DNA of 17,498 bases from CAYMEK01 sp964389305 (lineage in GTDB: Bacteria; Spirochaetota; Spirochaetia; SZUA-6; DRHE01): NCBI GenBank assembly GCA_964389305.1, contig CAYMEK010000079.1:1-17498 (forward strand). Direction: 5' to 3'. The notes under the pieces are model-generated. The model was not told where the DNA came from and did no database searches. It saw nothing but the letters and a program-made list of their open reading frames with translations. Shown piece by piece: positions 6,537 to 13,665 of the stretch; the first letter of the stretch is position 1; each line of letters begins with the position of its first letter. Made by a program: the position numbers and the translations under genes.

Positions 6537-6552
6537 CCCGGGGTTGCCCGGG
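6537..6552 (+). terminator. GC-rich hairpin after the PLC-like gene
   Basis: CCCGGG (6537-6542), GTTG loop, CCCGGG (6547-6552), extended to 7 bp by the flanking A-T pair. It starts 18 bases after the stop codon. No T-run follows, so it is only a weak terminator candidate. Confidence 0.3.
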
Positions 6553-6661
6553 TACCCTGCTACCGTATGCGGCTAGGTCCGATATGTTGTGGTACTTTCC
6601 ACATATAATCCACAATATATTGATCAAGAGGTCGATTTGCAGTAACTGCGGGAAGGCTCAA

Positions 6662-6691
6662 TTGACCCCTTGACGGAGCGGATGCTATCAT
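6662..6691 (+). promoter_or_regulatory. Candidate promoter of fliG, near-leaderless
   Basis: TTGACC (6662-6667), an 18-base spacer, then TATCAT (6686-6691); each box matches the consensus at five of six positions. Expected start is about 6698, two or three bases before the fliG ATG at 6701. No Shine-Dalgarno is present and an in-frame stop at 6671 excludes an earlier start. Confidence 0.5.
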
Positions 6692-6700
6692 AGGCCCACC

Positions 6701-7723
6701 ATGGATCCACGGGAAGTAAAGGATAGTCTGCGGGACAAGGGTTATTCCAAGGCGGCTCGCTTTCTCATGCTCCTGGGCAAGGAGGAAGCCGCCAAGGTGA
6801 TGCGGCACCTCTCCGACGAAGAGGTGGCCGGTATAACCGAAGAGATTGCCCGGGTAGAGAAGATCGAGACGGGGGAGGCCGCGAAAATCCTCGAGGAGTT
6901 CGGCTACCTGTTGAAGACACAGGACCTGGTAGCCCGGGGCGGTCTGGCGATGGCCGAGGATATCCTGCGCAAGGCTTTCAGCGAAGACAAGGCCCAGGCT
7001 TTGATTCGCAAGCTCGAGGCGAGCACGGCTCCCCATCCCTTTTCCTTCCTCATGGATCTGGATCTGGAGCAGGTCAAGCTGTTGCTGAAAGATGAGTCCG
7101 CACCGGTGCTGTCCGCTATTCTTCCCCACCTCAGCCCTGACAGGGCGGCCGAGGTTCTGCGCGCCCTGGACGGTGAGGTCCAGCTACGCGTTGTCAGGCG
7201 TATGGCCAGGCTGCGGGAGATCAGCCCCGAAGTGCTGCGCCAGGCCGAGGGCACGCTGAAAGACAAGATCCGCGCCCAGGGCGAGATCGTGACGCAGGAA
7301 ATCGACGGCGAGGCGGTGCTGGCGGAAATCCTTCGAAATATGAAATACTCGGACGAACGGCAGATCATGGAGCAGCTCGAGCTCGCCGAGCCGGACCTGG
7401 CCAAGGAGATCGAGAAGAAACTGCTTACTCTGGACGTCCTGCTCAGTATCAACGACAAGGACCTGCAATCCGTATTGCGGGATTTCTCCGATTCCGAGCT
7501 GGCCTTGCTGTGCAAGGGACTGGACGAGATCCAGGCCAGACGGATCAAAGAGAGCATGTCCGCCCGCCGCTGGGCGTCGATCGTAGCCGAGAGCGAGGGA
7601 TTGGGCGCCGTGTTCCGCTCGGAGGTGGAGAAGGCGGTGGAGGACTTTCTCGATTATCTAAAGCTCCAGAAGGAAAAGGGAGAGATCAGAATCGTCAAGG
7701 AGGGGGACAAGGTCGTAGAATGA
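6701..7723 (+). CDS. fliG: Flagellar motor switch protein FliG, divergent (FliG1-like)
   Basis: Rotor protein at the cytoplasmic face of the flagellar motor that couples stator force to the MS ring. The 340-aa length matches FliG and the domain order N, middle, C can be followed. The N domain (about 1-100) contains KAARFLMLLGKEEAAKVMRHLSDEEV. The middle domain (about 105-195) contains the AAEVLRAL...RMARL pattern. The C domain (about 200-332) contains INDKDLQSVLR and GEIRIV. Several key motifs are altered: the EHPQ motif reads ESAP (132-135), the MFxF hinge reads LLTL (241-244), and the conserved Asp-Asp pair of the torque helix reads Asn-Asp (251-252), while the Arg of VLR (260) is kept. Spirochaetes carry two FliG proteins and this looks like the non-canonical one. 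Its stop overlaps the asnS start (ATGA). Confidence 0.9.
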   Translation: MDPREVKDSLRDKGYSKAARFLMLLGKEEAAKVMRHLSDEEVAGITEEIARVEKIETGEAAKILEEFGYLLKTQDLVARGGLAMAEDILRKAFSEDKAQALIRKLEASTAPHPFSFLMDLDLEQVKLLLKDESAPVLSAILPHLSPDRAAEVLRALDGEVQLRVVRRMARLREISPEVLRQAEGTLKDKIRAQGEIVTQEIDGEAVLAEILRNMKYSDERQIMEQLELAEPDLAKEIEKKLLTLDVLLSINDKDLQSVLRDFSDSELALLCKGLDEIQARRIKESMSARRWASIVAESEGLGAVFRSEVEKAVEDFLDYLKLQKEKGEIRIVKEGDKVVE

Positions 7724-9033
7724 AGCGCAACCAGGCTCCGGTGGTACCCATCGCCGAGATCGCCGCTTACCAGGACCGGGAAGTCCGCGTCGCCGGCTGG
7801 ATGTACAACATCCGCTCCAAGGGCAAGATCCATTTCCTGCAGCTACGGGACGGCACGGGTCGCATCCAGGCCGTGGCGGTGCAGGGTGAGTGCGACCCGC
7901 AGAGCTTCGAGCTGATGAACGATTTGAAGATGGAGTCTTCGATTATCGTGACCGGCAGGGTCCGCAGGGACGAAAGGGCGCCGAGCGGGTACGAGCTGAC
8001 CGTTTCCGCGCTCGAAGTGGTGCAGAATCCCGAACAAGACTATCCGATAGCCAAGAAAGAGCACGGCGTCGACTTTCTGCTGGAAAACCGCCACCTGTGG
8101 CTGCGCTCGACTCTGCCCGAGGCCCTGTTGAGGGTGCGTCATGAGGCGGCGGCTTCCTTGAGAAACTTCTTCTACGAGCGGGGTTTCGTGCTCATCGACA
8201 CCCCCATCCTAACCGGCTCGATCGGAGAAAGCGCGGGTACCTTGTTCGAGGTCCCCTACTTCGACCTGGGCAACGCCTACCTGGCCCAGACCGGACAGCT
8301 CTATTTGGAGGCGGCTTGCATGGCCTTCGGCAAGGTATTCAACTTCGGCCCTACCTTCCGGGCCGAGAAGTCCAAGACCCGCCGCCATCTTACCGAGTTC
8401 TGGATGCTCGAGGCCGAGGTGGCCTACCTGGACAGCCAGGGCAACCTGCGCCTGCAGGAGGAGATGATCGCGGCCCTGGTCCGGGATATCCTCTCGCGCT
8501 GCCGCAGCGAGTTGAAGACTCTCAAGCGGGACGTGGAAAAGCTGGAGAGTGTCATCCCTCCCTTTCCCCGCCTGGACTACGGGCAGGCCGTGGACTGGCT
8601 GCGCCAGCAGGGCAGCGGAATCGAGTGGGGCGAGGACCTGGGAGCGGAAGAGGAGACCCTCCTATCCGGCCGCTACGACCGGCCCGTCTTCGTGGTCAAC
8701 TATCCGAAAAAGGCCAAGGCCTTCTACATGAAGGAGAATCCGGAGAATCGCGAGACCGTGCTCTGCGCCGATCTGCTCGCTCCGGAAGGCTACGGCGAGA
8801 TCATCGGCGGTTCCCAGAGAGAAGACGATTACGACCGCCTAATGGCCCGCATCCGTGAGGAAAAGCTGCCCGAGGAGGCCTACACCTGGTACCTTGACCT
8901 ACGGCGCTTCGGCTCGGTTCCCCACTCCGGCTTCGGGCTGGGGCTGGAACGAACCGTCACCTGGCTGTGCGGGACCCATCACATCCGGGAAGCCATCCCC
9001 TTTCCCCGCACCATCAGCCGCCTGTACCCGTGA
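7720..9033 (+). CDS. asnS: Asparaginyl-tRNA synthetase
   Basis: Class II synthetase that charges tRNA-Asn with asparagine using ATP. It is 437 aa, normal for bacterial AsnRS. An N-terminal OB-fold anticodon-binding domain (about 20-105) is followed by the catalytic core. Motif 2 is FRAEKSKTRRHLTEFWMLEAE (residues 213 to 233) and motif 3 is GFGLGLERT (404-412). The RHL-x-EFWM form of motif 2 separates it from bacterial AspRS and favours Asn. The ATG at 7720 overlaps the fliG stop (ATGA, 7720-7723) and is preceded by AAGGAGGGGG (7697-7706), so translation is coupled. The frame is open a further 70 codons upstream, but that part lies inside fliG and reads as an unlikely Gly/Arg-rich peptide, so I exclude it. 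Confidence 0.95.
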   Translation: MKRNQAPVVPIAEIAAYQDREVRVAGWMYNIRSKGKIHFLQLRDGTGRIQAVAVQGECDPQSFELMNDLKMESSIIVTGRVRRDERAPSGYELTVSALEVVQNPEQDYPIAKKEHGVDFLLENRHLWLRSTLPEALLRVRHEAAASLRNFFYERGFVLIDTPILTGSIGESAGTLFEVPYFDLGNAYLAQTGQLYLEAACMAFGKVFNFGPTFRAEKSKTRRHLTEFWMLEAEVAYLDSQGNLRLQEEMIAALVRDILSRCRSELKTLKRDVEKLESVIPPFPRLDYGQAVDWLRQQGSGIEWGEDLGAEEETLLSGRYDRPVFVVNYPKKAKAFYMKENPENRETVLCADLLAPEGYGEIIGGSQREDDYDRLMARIREEKLPEEAYTWYLDLRRFGSVPHSGFGLGLERTVTWLCGTHHIREAIPFPRTISRLYP

Positions 9034-9103
9034 GGGGCCTCGTGGTGAGACCTCCGGGTGAAACGGCCGCCGTTCTGAACGCCGGGGCAAGGAGGTACGA
9101 ACA

Positions 9104-10519
9104 GTGAAGGCCCGCCTTCGGTTTCTCGGCGCCGCCGGCAACGTCACCGGTTCCTGCTACCTGCTGGAACACTCCGGCGGCAGCCTGCTGGTCGACTGCG
9201 GGCTTTTCCAGGAACGCCAGTACCGGGATCGCAACTGGAAGCCCTTTCCCGGTGACCCTGCGGCGGTCGGCGCGGTGCTCCTGACCCATGCCCACCTGGA
9301 CCACTGCGGGCTGCTGCCCAAACTGGTTCGGGAGGGCTTCAACGGACCCATTTACTGCACCCCGGCGACAGCCGAAATCGCCCGCATCGTGCTCCTCGAT
9401 TCCGCCCGCATCCAGGAGGAGGATGCCGAGTACAAGCGCCGGCGCCACCGGAAAGAGGGACGGCAGGGACCCCATCCAGAGGTTCCCCTGTATACCGAGG
9501 AAGACGCCCGGCGGACCCTTCCCCTCTTCCAGCCGGTGGAGTACGGTAAGCCCGTTCCGCTCCAAACCGGCGCCCGGGCGGCCTTCTTCGGGGCCGGACA
9601 TATCCTTGGTTCCGCCTCGATCCGGGTGGAGCTGGCGGAGGACCGGAAGGCGAAGGAGCGGGCAACCGTCGTTTTCTCCGGCGATATCGGGCAGTGGGAT
9701 AAGCCGATCATAGAAGACCCCACGGTGTTCGAAGCGGCGGATTATCTGGTCATGGAATCCACCTACGGCGACAGGGATCACGAGGATCCGGAAGGCATCG
9801 ACCGGCTGCTGGCCGAAGCGGTCAATACGACCCACCGCGCCGGCGGCAACCTGCTGATTCCCAGCTTCGCGTTGGAGCGGACCCAGGAGGTGCTCTACTA
9901 CCTGAACGAGCTGCTCGAGCAGGACCGCATCCCTCACCTCATGGTGTTTGTCGATTCCCCCATGGCGGTGAGCGTGACCGAAGTGTTCAAGGACCACCCG
10001 GAGCTGTTCGACCGGCAGATGCGGGAGCTGATGGCCCGGGGCCGCTCTCCCTTCGCCTTTCCCGGTCTGCAGATGATCCGGACCGTGGAGCAGTCCAAGT
10101 CCATCAACCATATCCGGGGAACGGCGGTCATCATCGCCGGATCGGGCATGTGCACGGGAGGCCGGATCAAGCATCACCTGGTGCACAACATCTCGAGGAA
10201 AGAGAGCACCGTGCTGTTCGTGGGCTATCAGGCCGAGGGCACCCTCGGCCGGCAGATCCTGAGCGGGGCCGGGGAACTCCGCATCCTGGGAGCCAGGCAC
10301 AGATGCAGGGCCCGCATACGCAAGATCAGCGGCTTGTCCGCCCACGCCGGTCGGTCGGGTTTGCTGCGCTGGTTGGGCGCCCTTGAACGCCCGCCCCGCA
10401 GGCTGTTCCTCACCCACGGCGAGCCGCAGGCCGCCCGGGCCCTTTCGGAAAGCATCCGGAAGGAAAAGGGGTTCCCGCCCTACACGCCTCGCTACGGTGA
10501 GTCGGTCCCCTTGAGCTAG
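9104..10519 (+). CDS. Metallo-beta-lactamase/beta-CASP ribonuclease
   Basis: A 471-aa member of the CPSF73-like beta-CASP ribonucleases, which use two zinc ions to cut or trim RNA. The zinc motif HAHLDH is at 62-67, with further ligands H165 (GAGHILGS) and D194 (FSGDIG). The beta-CASP part has motif A around MESTYGD (217-223), the SGM loop (347-349) with KHH (356-358), motif C LSAHA (411-415) and a late THGE (437-440). All catalytic residues appear intact. No RNase J C-terminal domain is present, so it fits the shorter Ysh1/YciH-type exonuclease group rather than RNase J. The GTG start follows AAGGAGGT (9089-9096) by seven bases. It is third in the fliG-asnS operon, 70 bases after asnS with no terminator between. 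The RNA target is unknown. Confidence 0.92.
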   Translation: MKARLRFLGAAGNVTGSCYLLEHSGGSLLVDCGLFQERQYRDRNWKPFPGDPAAVGAVLLTHAHLDHCGLLPKLVREGFNGPIYCTPATAEIARIVLLDSARIQEEDAEYKRRRHRKEGRQGPHPEVPLYTEEDARRTLPLFQPVEYGKPVPLQTGARAAFFGAGHILGSASIRVELAEDRKAKERATVVFSGDIGQWDKPIIEDPTVFEAADYLVMESTYGDRDHEDPEGIDRLLAEAVNTTHRAGGNLLIPSFALERTQEVLYYLNELLEQDRIPHLMVFVDSPMAVSVTEVFKDHPELFDRQMRELMARGRSPFAFPGLQMIRTVEQSKSINHIRGTAVIIAGSGMCTGGRIKHHLVHNISRKESTVLFVGYQAEGTLGRQILSGAGELRILGARHRCRARIRKISGLSAHAGRSGLLRWLGALERPPRRLFLTHGEPQAARALSESIRKEKGFPPYTPRYGESVPLS

Positions 10520-10523
10520 CCTC

Positions 10524-11177
10524 TCACCGCCGCCTGTCCTTGATCCAGCGGATGGCCTGCGGCGTACTGGCGAAAAGCGCGTCCGCTCCCGCCAGCTTGT
10601 CGGCCGGAAGGGTGTTGGTGACTCCCAGCACCATGTATCCGGCCCGACGGGCCGCCAGCACCCCGCCGGGTGAATCCTCCACCGCCAGGCAGCGCTGCGG
10701 CGCCGCATCGAGCAGCTCCGCCGCCTTCAAATAACAGTCCGGCGCCGGCTTGGCCTGCCGGACGTCGTCCATGGTTACCACGGCCTGGAAACGCTCCCCC
10801 AGGCCGAGGATCTCGAGCATGGGGAGGGCTTCGCTGCGGGCGCTGGATGTGGCCAGTCCCAACGGCAGCCGCCCCAGAGTGTCCAGGGCTTCGAGAACAC
10901 CGGGATACGGAGTGAGCATTGTGGAAATCAGGCGCCGGTAAGCACTCCGTTTGCGCCGCAGGAACTCTCCCGGTTCGACGGGCAGGCGGCCTTTCCGCAG
11001 CAGTTCCTCCGCGAGCGCCTCGTCGGAATAGCCGACCCAATCCTGTAGTTGAAGACCGTCGAGGGATAGGCCGAACTGCCCGCAGATTTCCCGCCAGGCC
11101 AGGACGTGAATGCCTTCGGAGTCCGCCAAAACGCCGTCCAGATCGAACACCACAGCCTGAATCTCCTGCGCTTCCAT
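10524..11177 (-). CDS. HAD-family phosphatase / beta-phosphoglucomutase-like hydrolase
   Basis: A 217-aa haloacid dehalogenase-fold protein acting on small phosphorylated metabolites. Motif I is FDLDGVLADSEG (nucleophile D12, general acid D14). Motif II is the ATSS around 109-112, motif III the Lys in QAKPAPD (about 131-137), and motif IV VEDSPGG (about 156-162). The helical cap between motifs I and II (about 20-85) is of the C1 type found in beta-phosphoglucomutase, 2-deoxyglucose-6-phosphatase and phosphoglycolate phosphatase; substrate cannot be told. The frame is open 38 codons further upstream, but FDLDG normally lies about ten residues from the start, so ATG 11177 is chosen. It lacks a Shine-Dalgarno. 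It converges on the beta-CASP gene with four bases between the stops. Confidence 0.9.
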   Translation of the reverse strand: MEAQEIQAVVFDLDGVLADSEGIHVLAWREICGQFGLSLDGLQLQDWVGYSDEALAEELLRKGRLPVEPGEFLRRKRSAYRRLISTMLTPYPGVLEALDTLGRLPLGLATSSARSEALPMLEILGLGERFQAVVTMDDVRQAKPAPDCYLKAAELLDAAPQRCLAVEDSPGGVLAARRAGYMVLGVTNTLPADKLAGADALFASTPQAIRWIKDRRR

Positions 11178-11183
11178 GAACCC

Positions 11184-11189
11184 AGTGTA
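11184..11189 (-). promoter_or_regulatory. Possible -10 box of the HAD gene, leaderless position
   Basis: TACACT on the minus strand ends seven bases before the ATG at 11177, so transcription could begin at the start codon itself. The -35 (TTCTCC or TCTCCA at 11207-11213) is poor, so this is the weakest of the leaderless candidates. Confidence 0.25.
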
Positions 11190-11270
11190 GCCGGAAAAAG
11201 CCCCCCTGGAGAAGCTATGGCAAGGATAACCGCCCCTAACAGCGAGCACCTTCCAGCCATCACGCGCGTC

Positions 11271-11299
11271 TTGTGCTTCCCCGGCAAACATGCTATGAA
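11271..11299 (+). promoter_or_regulatory. Promoter of the TM2-domain gene
   Basis: TTGTGC (11271-11276), a 17-base spacer ending in TGC, and TATGAA (11294-11299), an extended -10 layout. Expected start is about 11306, just before AGGAG (11310-11314). It excludes the in-frame GTG at 11273 as a start codon. Confidence 0.5.
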
Positions 11300-11320
11300 T
11301 GGTCGGAGCAGGAGCCGGTT

Positions 11321-11809
11321 TTGTTCAAGCTTTCCATAGCTTACTTTCTCTGGTTTATATCGGGTTTCGGCGCCCTGGGATTCCACAGGTTCTACCTGGG
11401 CCGCTTCGGTACGGGGTTGTTGTGGCTGTGCACCGGCGGGCTGGCCGGGATAGGCGGGCTGTTCGATCTTTTCTACATTCCCACCATGGTGCGCGAAGAA
11501 AACCTGCGCCGGGGATACCGGAACGCGCTGTCCTCGGATCCCCATTTCACCGTCTCCGGCCCGGCAGGCGGCTCACGACCCAGGGAATCTCTGGAGAAGG
11601 TGATCCTGCGTACGGCCAAGAACAACCGGGGCGTGGCCACTCCGGGTCAGGTAGCCCTGGAGGGAGATATCCCGCTGGAGGAGGCCAAGAAAGCCCTGGA
11701 GAAGCTCGTTTCGGAAGGCTTCGCCGAGATGCGCATTCGCAAATCCGGCACCATCGCCTACGTGTTCCAGGAGTTCCTCGACAACGACTCCGAGTTCGAG
11801 GACATCTAA
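11321..11809 (+). CDS. TM2-domain membrane protein with C-terminal helical domain
   Basis: A small membrane protein of 162 aa. The N-terminal TM2 domain has two hydrophobic helices (about 4-20 and 31-50) with the family motif GFHRFYLGRFGTG (20-32) between them, ending in an FDLFYIP tail. A soluble charged region (about 90-150) reads like a winged-helix or helix-turn-helix fold: SLEKVILRTAKNNRG, then PLEEAKKALEKLVSEGFAEM and a beta hairpin. I recall this TM2-plus-wing architecture from spirochaetes, where its role is unknown. The start is taken as TTG 11321, because AGGAG (11310-11314) sits six bases before it; GTG 11273 has no ribosome site. alaS follows 56 bases later with its own promoter. 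Confidence 0.78.
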   Translation: MFKLSIAYFLWFISGFGALGFHRFYLGRFGTGLLWLCTGGLAGIGGLFDLFYIPTMVREENLRRGYRNALSSDPHFTVSGPAGGSRPRESLEKVILRTAKNNRGVATPGQVALEGDIPLEEAKKALEKLVSEGFAEMRIRKSGTIAYVFQEFLDNDSEFEDI

Positions 11810-11829
11810 AGCGGCTAAAGCTCTTTTTA

Positions 11830-11858
11830 TTGACATTCCCGGCGGCCCTCCATAGTAT
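11830..11858 (+). promoter_or_regulatory. Promoter of alaS, leaderless position
   Basis: A perfect -35 TTGACA (11830-11835), a 17-base spacer, and TAGTAT (11853-11858). The expected start (about 11865) falls next to the A of the alaS ATG at 11866. No Shine-Dalgarno precedes the ATG. Confidence 0.6.
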
Positions 11859-11865
11859 CTCACTC

Positions 11866-13653
11866 ATGACAGCGCACGAGCTGAAAGCCAAATACCTGGA
11901 GTTTTTTACCAGGAACGGACACGCCGAGATCTCGGGCAGCTCCCTGATCCCTGAAAACGATCCCACGGTGCTGTTCACCACCGCGGGCATGCATCCCCTG
12001 GTTCCCTATATTCTGGGCGAGCCGCACCCGGCGGGCAGACGCCTGGTGGACGTACAGAAGTGTATTCGCACCGGTGACATCGAGGAGGTGGGCGATCCCT
12101 CGCATCTGACCTTCTTCGAGATGCTGGGCAACTGGTCTCTGGGCGACTACTTCAAGGAAGAGGCGATCCGCTTGAGCTACGAGTTCCTTACTTCGGCCGG
12201 CTGGCTGGGCTTCGATCCGGCCAGCCTGTGGGTCACGGTTTTTGCCGGTGACGGGCGGGTGCCGGCCGACGAGGAGTGCGCCGCCATCTGGCGGAGTCTC
12301 GGCGTTCCGGAAGAGCGGATTAGTTATCGAGGCCGGGAGGAAAACTGGTGGGGACCGGCCGGGCAAACCGGTCCCTGCGGTCCCGATACGGAGATGTTCA
12401 TCGATACCGGTCTTTCGCCCTGCTCACCGGCATGCAGGCCGGGCTGTCACTGCGGCAAGTACTTCGAGATCTGGAACGACGTGTTCATGCAGTATAACAA
12501 GACCGCCGCAGACGAATACCTTCCCCTGGAGCAACGGACAGTTGATACGGGCATGGGAGTGGAGCGCACCTGCGCCCTGCTGCAGGGAAAGACCAGCGTA
12601 TACGAGATAGAGACCATGCTGCCCATCATCCGCGCCGTGGAGGCTGAAAGCGGGGCGAGCTACGGCGGCAATCGAGAAGCGGATCGTTCAATGCGCATCG
12701 TCACCGACCATATCCGCTCCGCCACCTTCATCCTGGGAGACGACCGGGCGGTCAAGCCCTCCAACCTCGGACAGGGCTACATCCTGCGCCGCCTGATCCG
12801 GCGGGCCATCCGGCATGCCCGCAAGCTCGGGATAGAGCGGGACTTCCTGGCCGCTCCCGCCGAAGCCTGCATCGAAGCGCAGGCCGGAGCCTATCCGGAA
12901 CTCGAGCGCCACCGGGACACGATCCTGCACGAGCTCGCGCATGAAGAGAAGAGGTTCCTGCAGACCCTGCAGAAAGGAGAGCGGGAGCTGGAGAAAATGC
13001 TGCCCAACCTGCTGAAGAATCCCAAGAGGATCGTACCGGGCCGCGTTGCCTTCCGCCTCTACGACACCTATGGGTTTCCGATCGAGCTGACCGAGGAGCT
13101 TGCTGCCGAGCAGGGCTTGAGCGTGGACCTGCCCGGCTTCCAGGCGGCTTATAAAAAGCACCAGGAGCTGTCCAAGAGCGGGGCGGAGAGGGCCTTCAAA
13201 GGAGGGCTGGCCGACCACAGCGAGCGGGTGCGCAGGCTCCATACCGCCACCCACCTCCTGCATCGGGCCCTGCGCCAGGTACTGGGAGAGCAGGTGGAGC
13301 AGAAAGGCTCCAACATCACAGCCGAGCGGCTGCGCTTCGACTTCTCCCATCCCCGGCCGCTGACCGGGGAGGAGATCCGGCGGGTCGAGCAGATCGTCAA
13401 CGAACAGATAAGCAGGGACCTGCCCGTTCACTTCGAAACCATGACCCTCGATCAGGCAAAAAAACGGGGCGCCATAGCCCTGTTCGGCGAACGCTACGAG
13501 GAAAGGGTCAAGGTGTATTTCGTCGGCGACTTCTCGGCAGAAGTTTGCGGCGGGCCCCATGTGGAGCACACCGGGGAGCTGGGCACCTTCCGCATCGTCA
13601 AGGAGCAGTCCTCCTCGGCGGGGGTGCGCAGGATTCGCGCTGTGCTGGAATGA
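11866..13653 (+). CDS. alaS: Alanyl-tRNA synthetase, short form without C-Ala domain
   Basis: Class II synthetase that charges tRNA-Ala and clears mischarged Ser/Gly. At 595 aa it is about 280 residues shorter than E. coli AlaRS: it keeps the catalytic core (1-250), the tRNA-recognition helices and the full editing domain, and ends at AGVRRIRAVLE where the DHHA1/C-Ala part would begin. Editing-site zinc ligands are H459 and H463 (HTATH) and C561 and H565 (CGGPH). A Cys cluster, C186-x3-C190-x3-C194-x-C196, sits in an insertion just before KYFEIWND and could bind a second zinc. The short form is known from spirochaetes, so it is a lineage trait rather than damage. The frame is open far upstream but the family start is MTAHELKAKYLEFF. 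It converges on rlmN with 12 bases between stops. Confidence 0.96.
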   Translation: MTAHELKAKYLEFFTRNGHAEISGSSLIPENDPTVLFTTAGMHPLVPYILGEPHPAGRRLVDVQKCIRTGDIEEVGDPSHLTFFEMLGNWSLGDYFKEEAIRLSYEFLTSAGWLGFDPASLWVTVFAGDGRVPADEECAAIWRSLGVPEERISYRGREENWWGPAGQTGPCGPDTEMFIDTGLSPCSPACRPGCHCGKYFEIWNDVFMQYNKTAADEYLPLEQRTVDTGMGVERTCALLQGKTSVYEIETMLPIIRAVEAESGASYGGNREADRSMRIVTDHIRSATFILGDDRAVKPSNLGQGYILRRLIRRAIRHARKLGIERDFLAAPAEACIEAQAGAYPELERHRDTILHELAHEEKRFLQTLQKGERELEKMLPNLLKNPKRIVPGRVAFRLYDTYGFPIELTEELAAEQGLSVDLPGFQAAYKKHQELSKSGAERAFKGGLADHSERVRRLHTATHLLHRALRQVLGEQVEQKGSNITAERLRFDFSHPRPLTGEEIRRVEQIVNEQISRDLPVHFETMTLDQAKKRGAIALFGERYEERVKVYFVGDFSAEVCGGPHVEHTGELGTFRIVKEQSSSAGVRRIRAVLE

Positions 13654-13665
13654 TCGCGGCGCGTC

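Noticed and set aside
6604..6609. TATAAT upstream of fliG as its main promoter
   Set aside because: No acceptable -35 lies 16-18 bases upstream; the TTGACC/TATCAT pair nearer the gene is better.
7510..7719. Extension of asnS 70 codons into fliG
   Set aside because: The peptide is Gly/Arg-rich shadow sequence, while ATG 7720 has an upstream Shine-Dalgarno, an ATGA overlap and the right family length.
11178..11291. Upstream start for the HAD gene at 11291
   Set aside because: It would add 38 non-conserved residues before the motif-I Asp, which normally lies about ten residues from the start, and it has no ribosome site.
11299..11865. Extension of alaS 189 codons upstream in the same frame
   Set aside because: It overlaps the TM2 gene in another frame, has Arg/Gly-rich shadow composition, and AlaRS proteins begin at the MTAHELKAKYLEFF-type motif.
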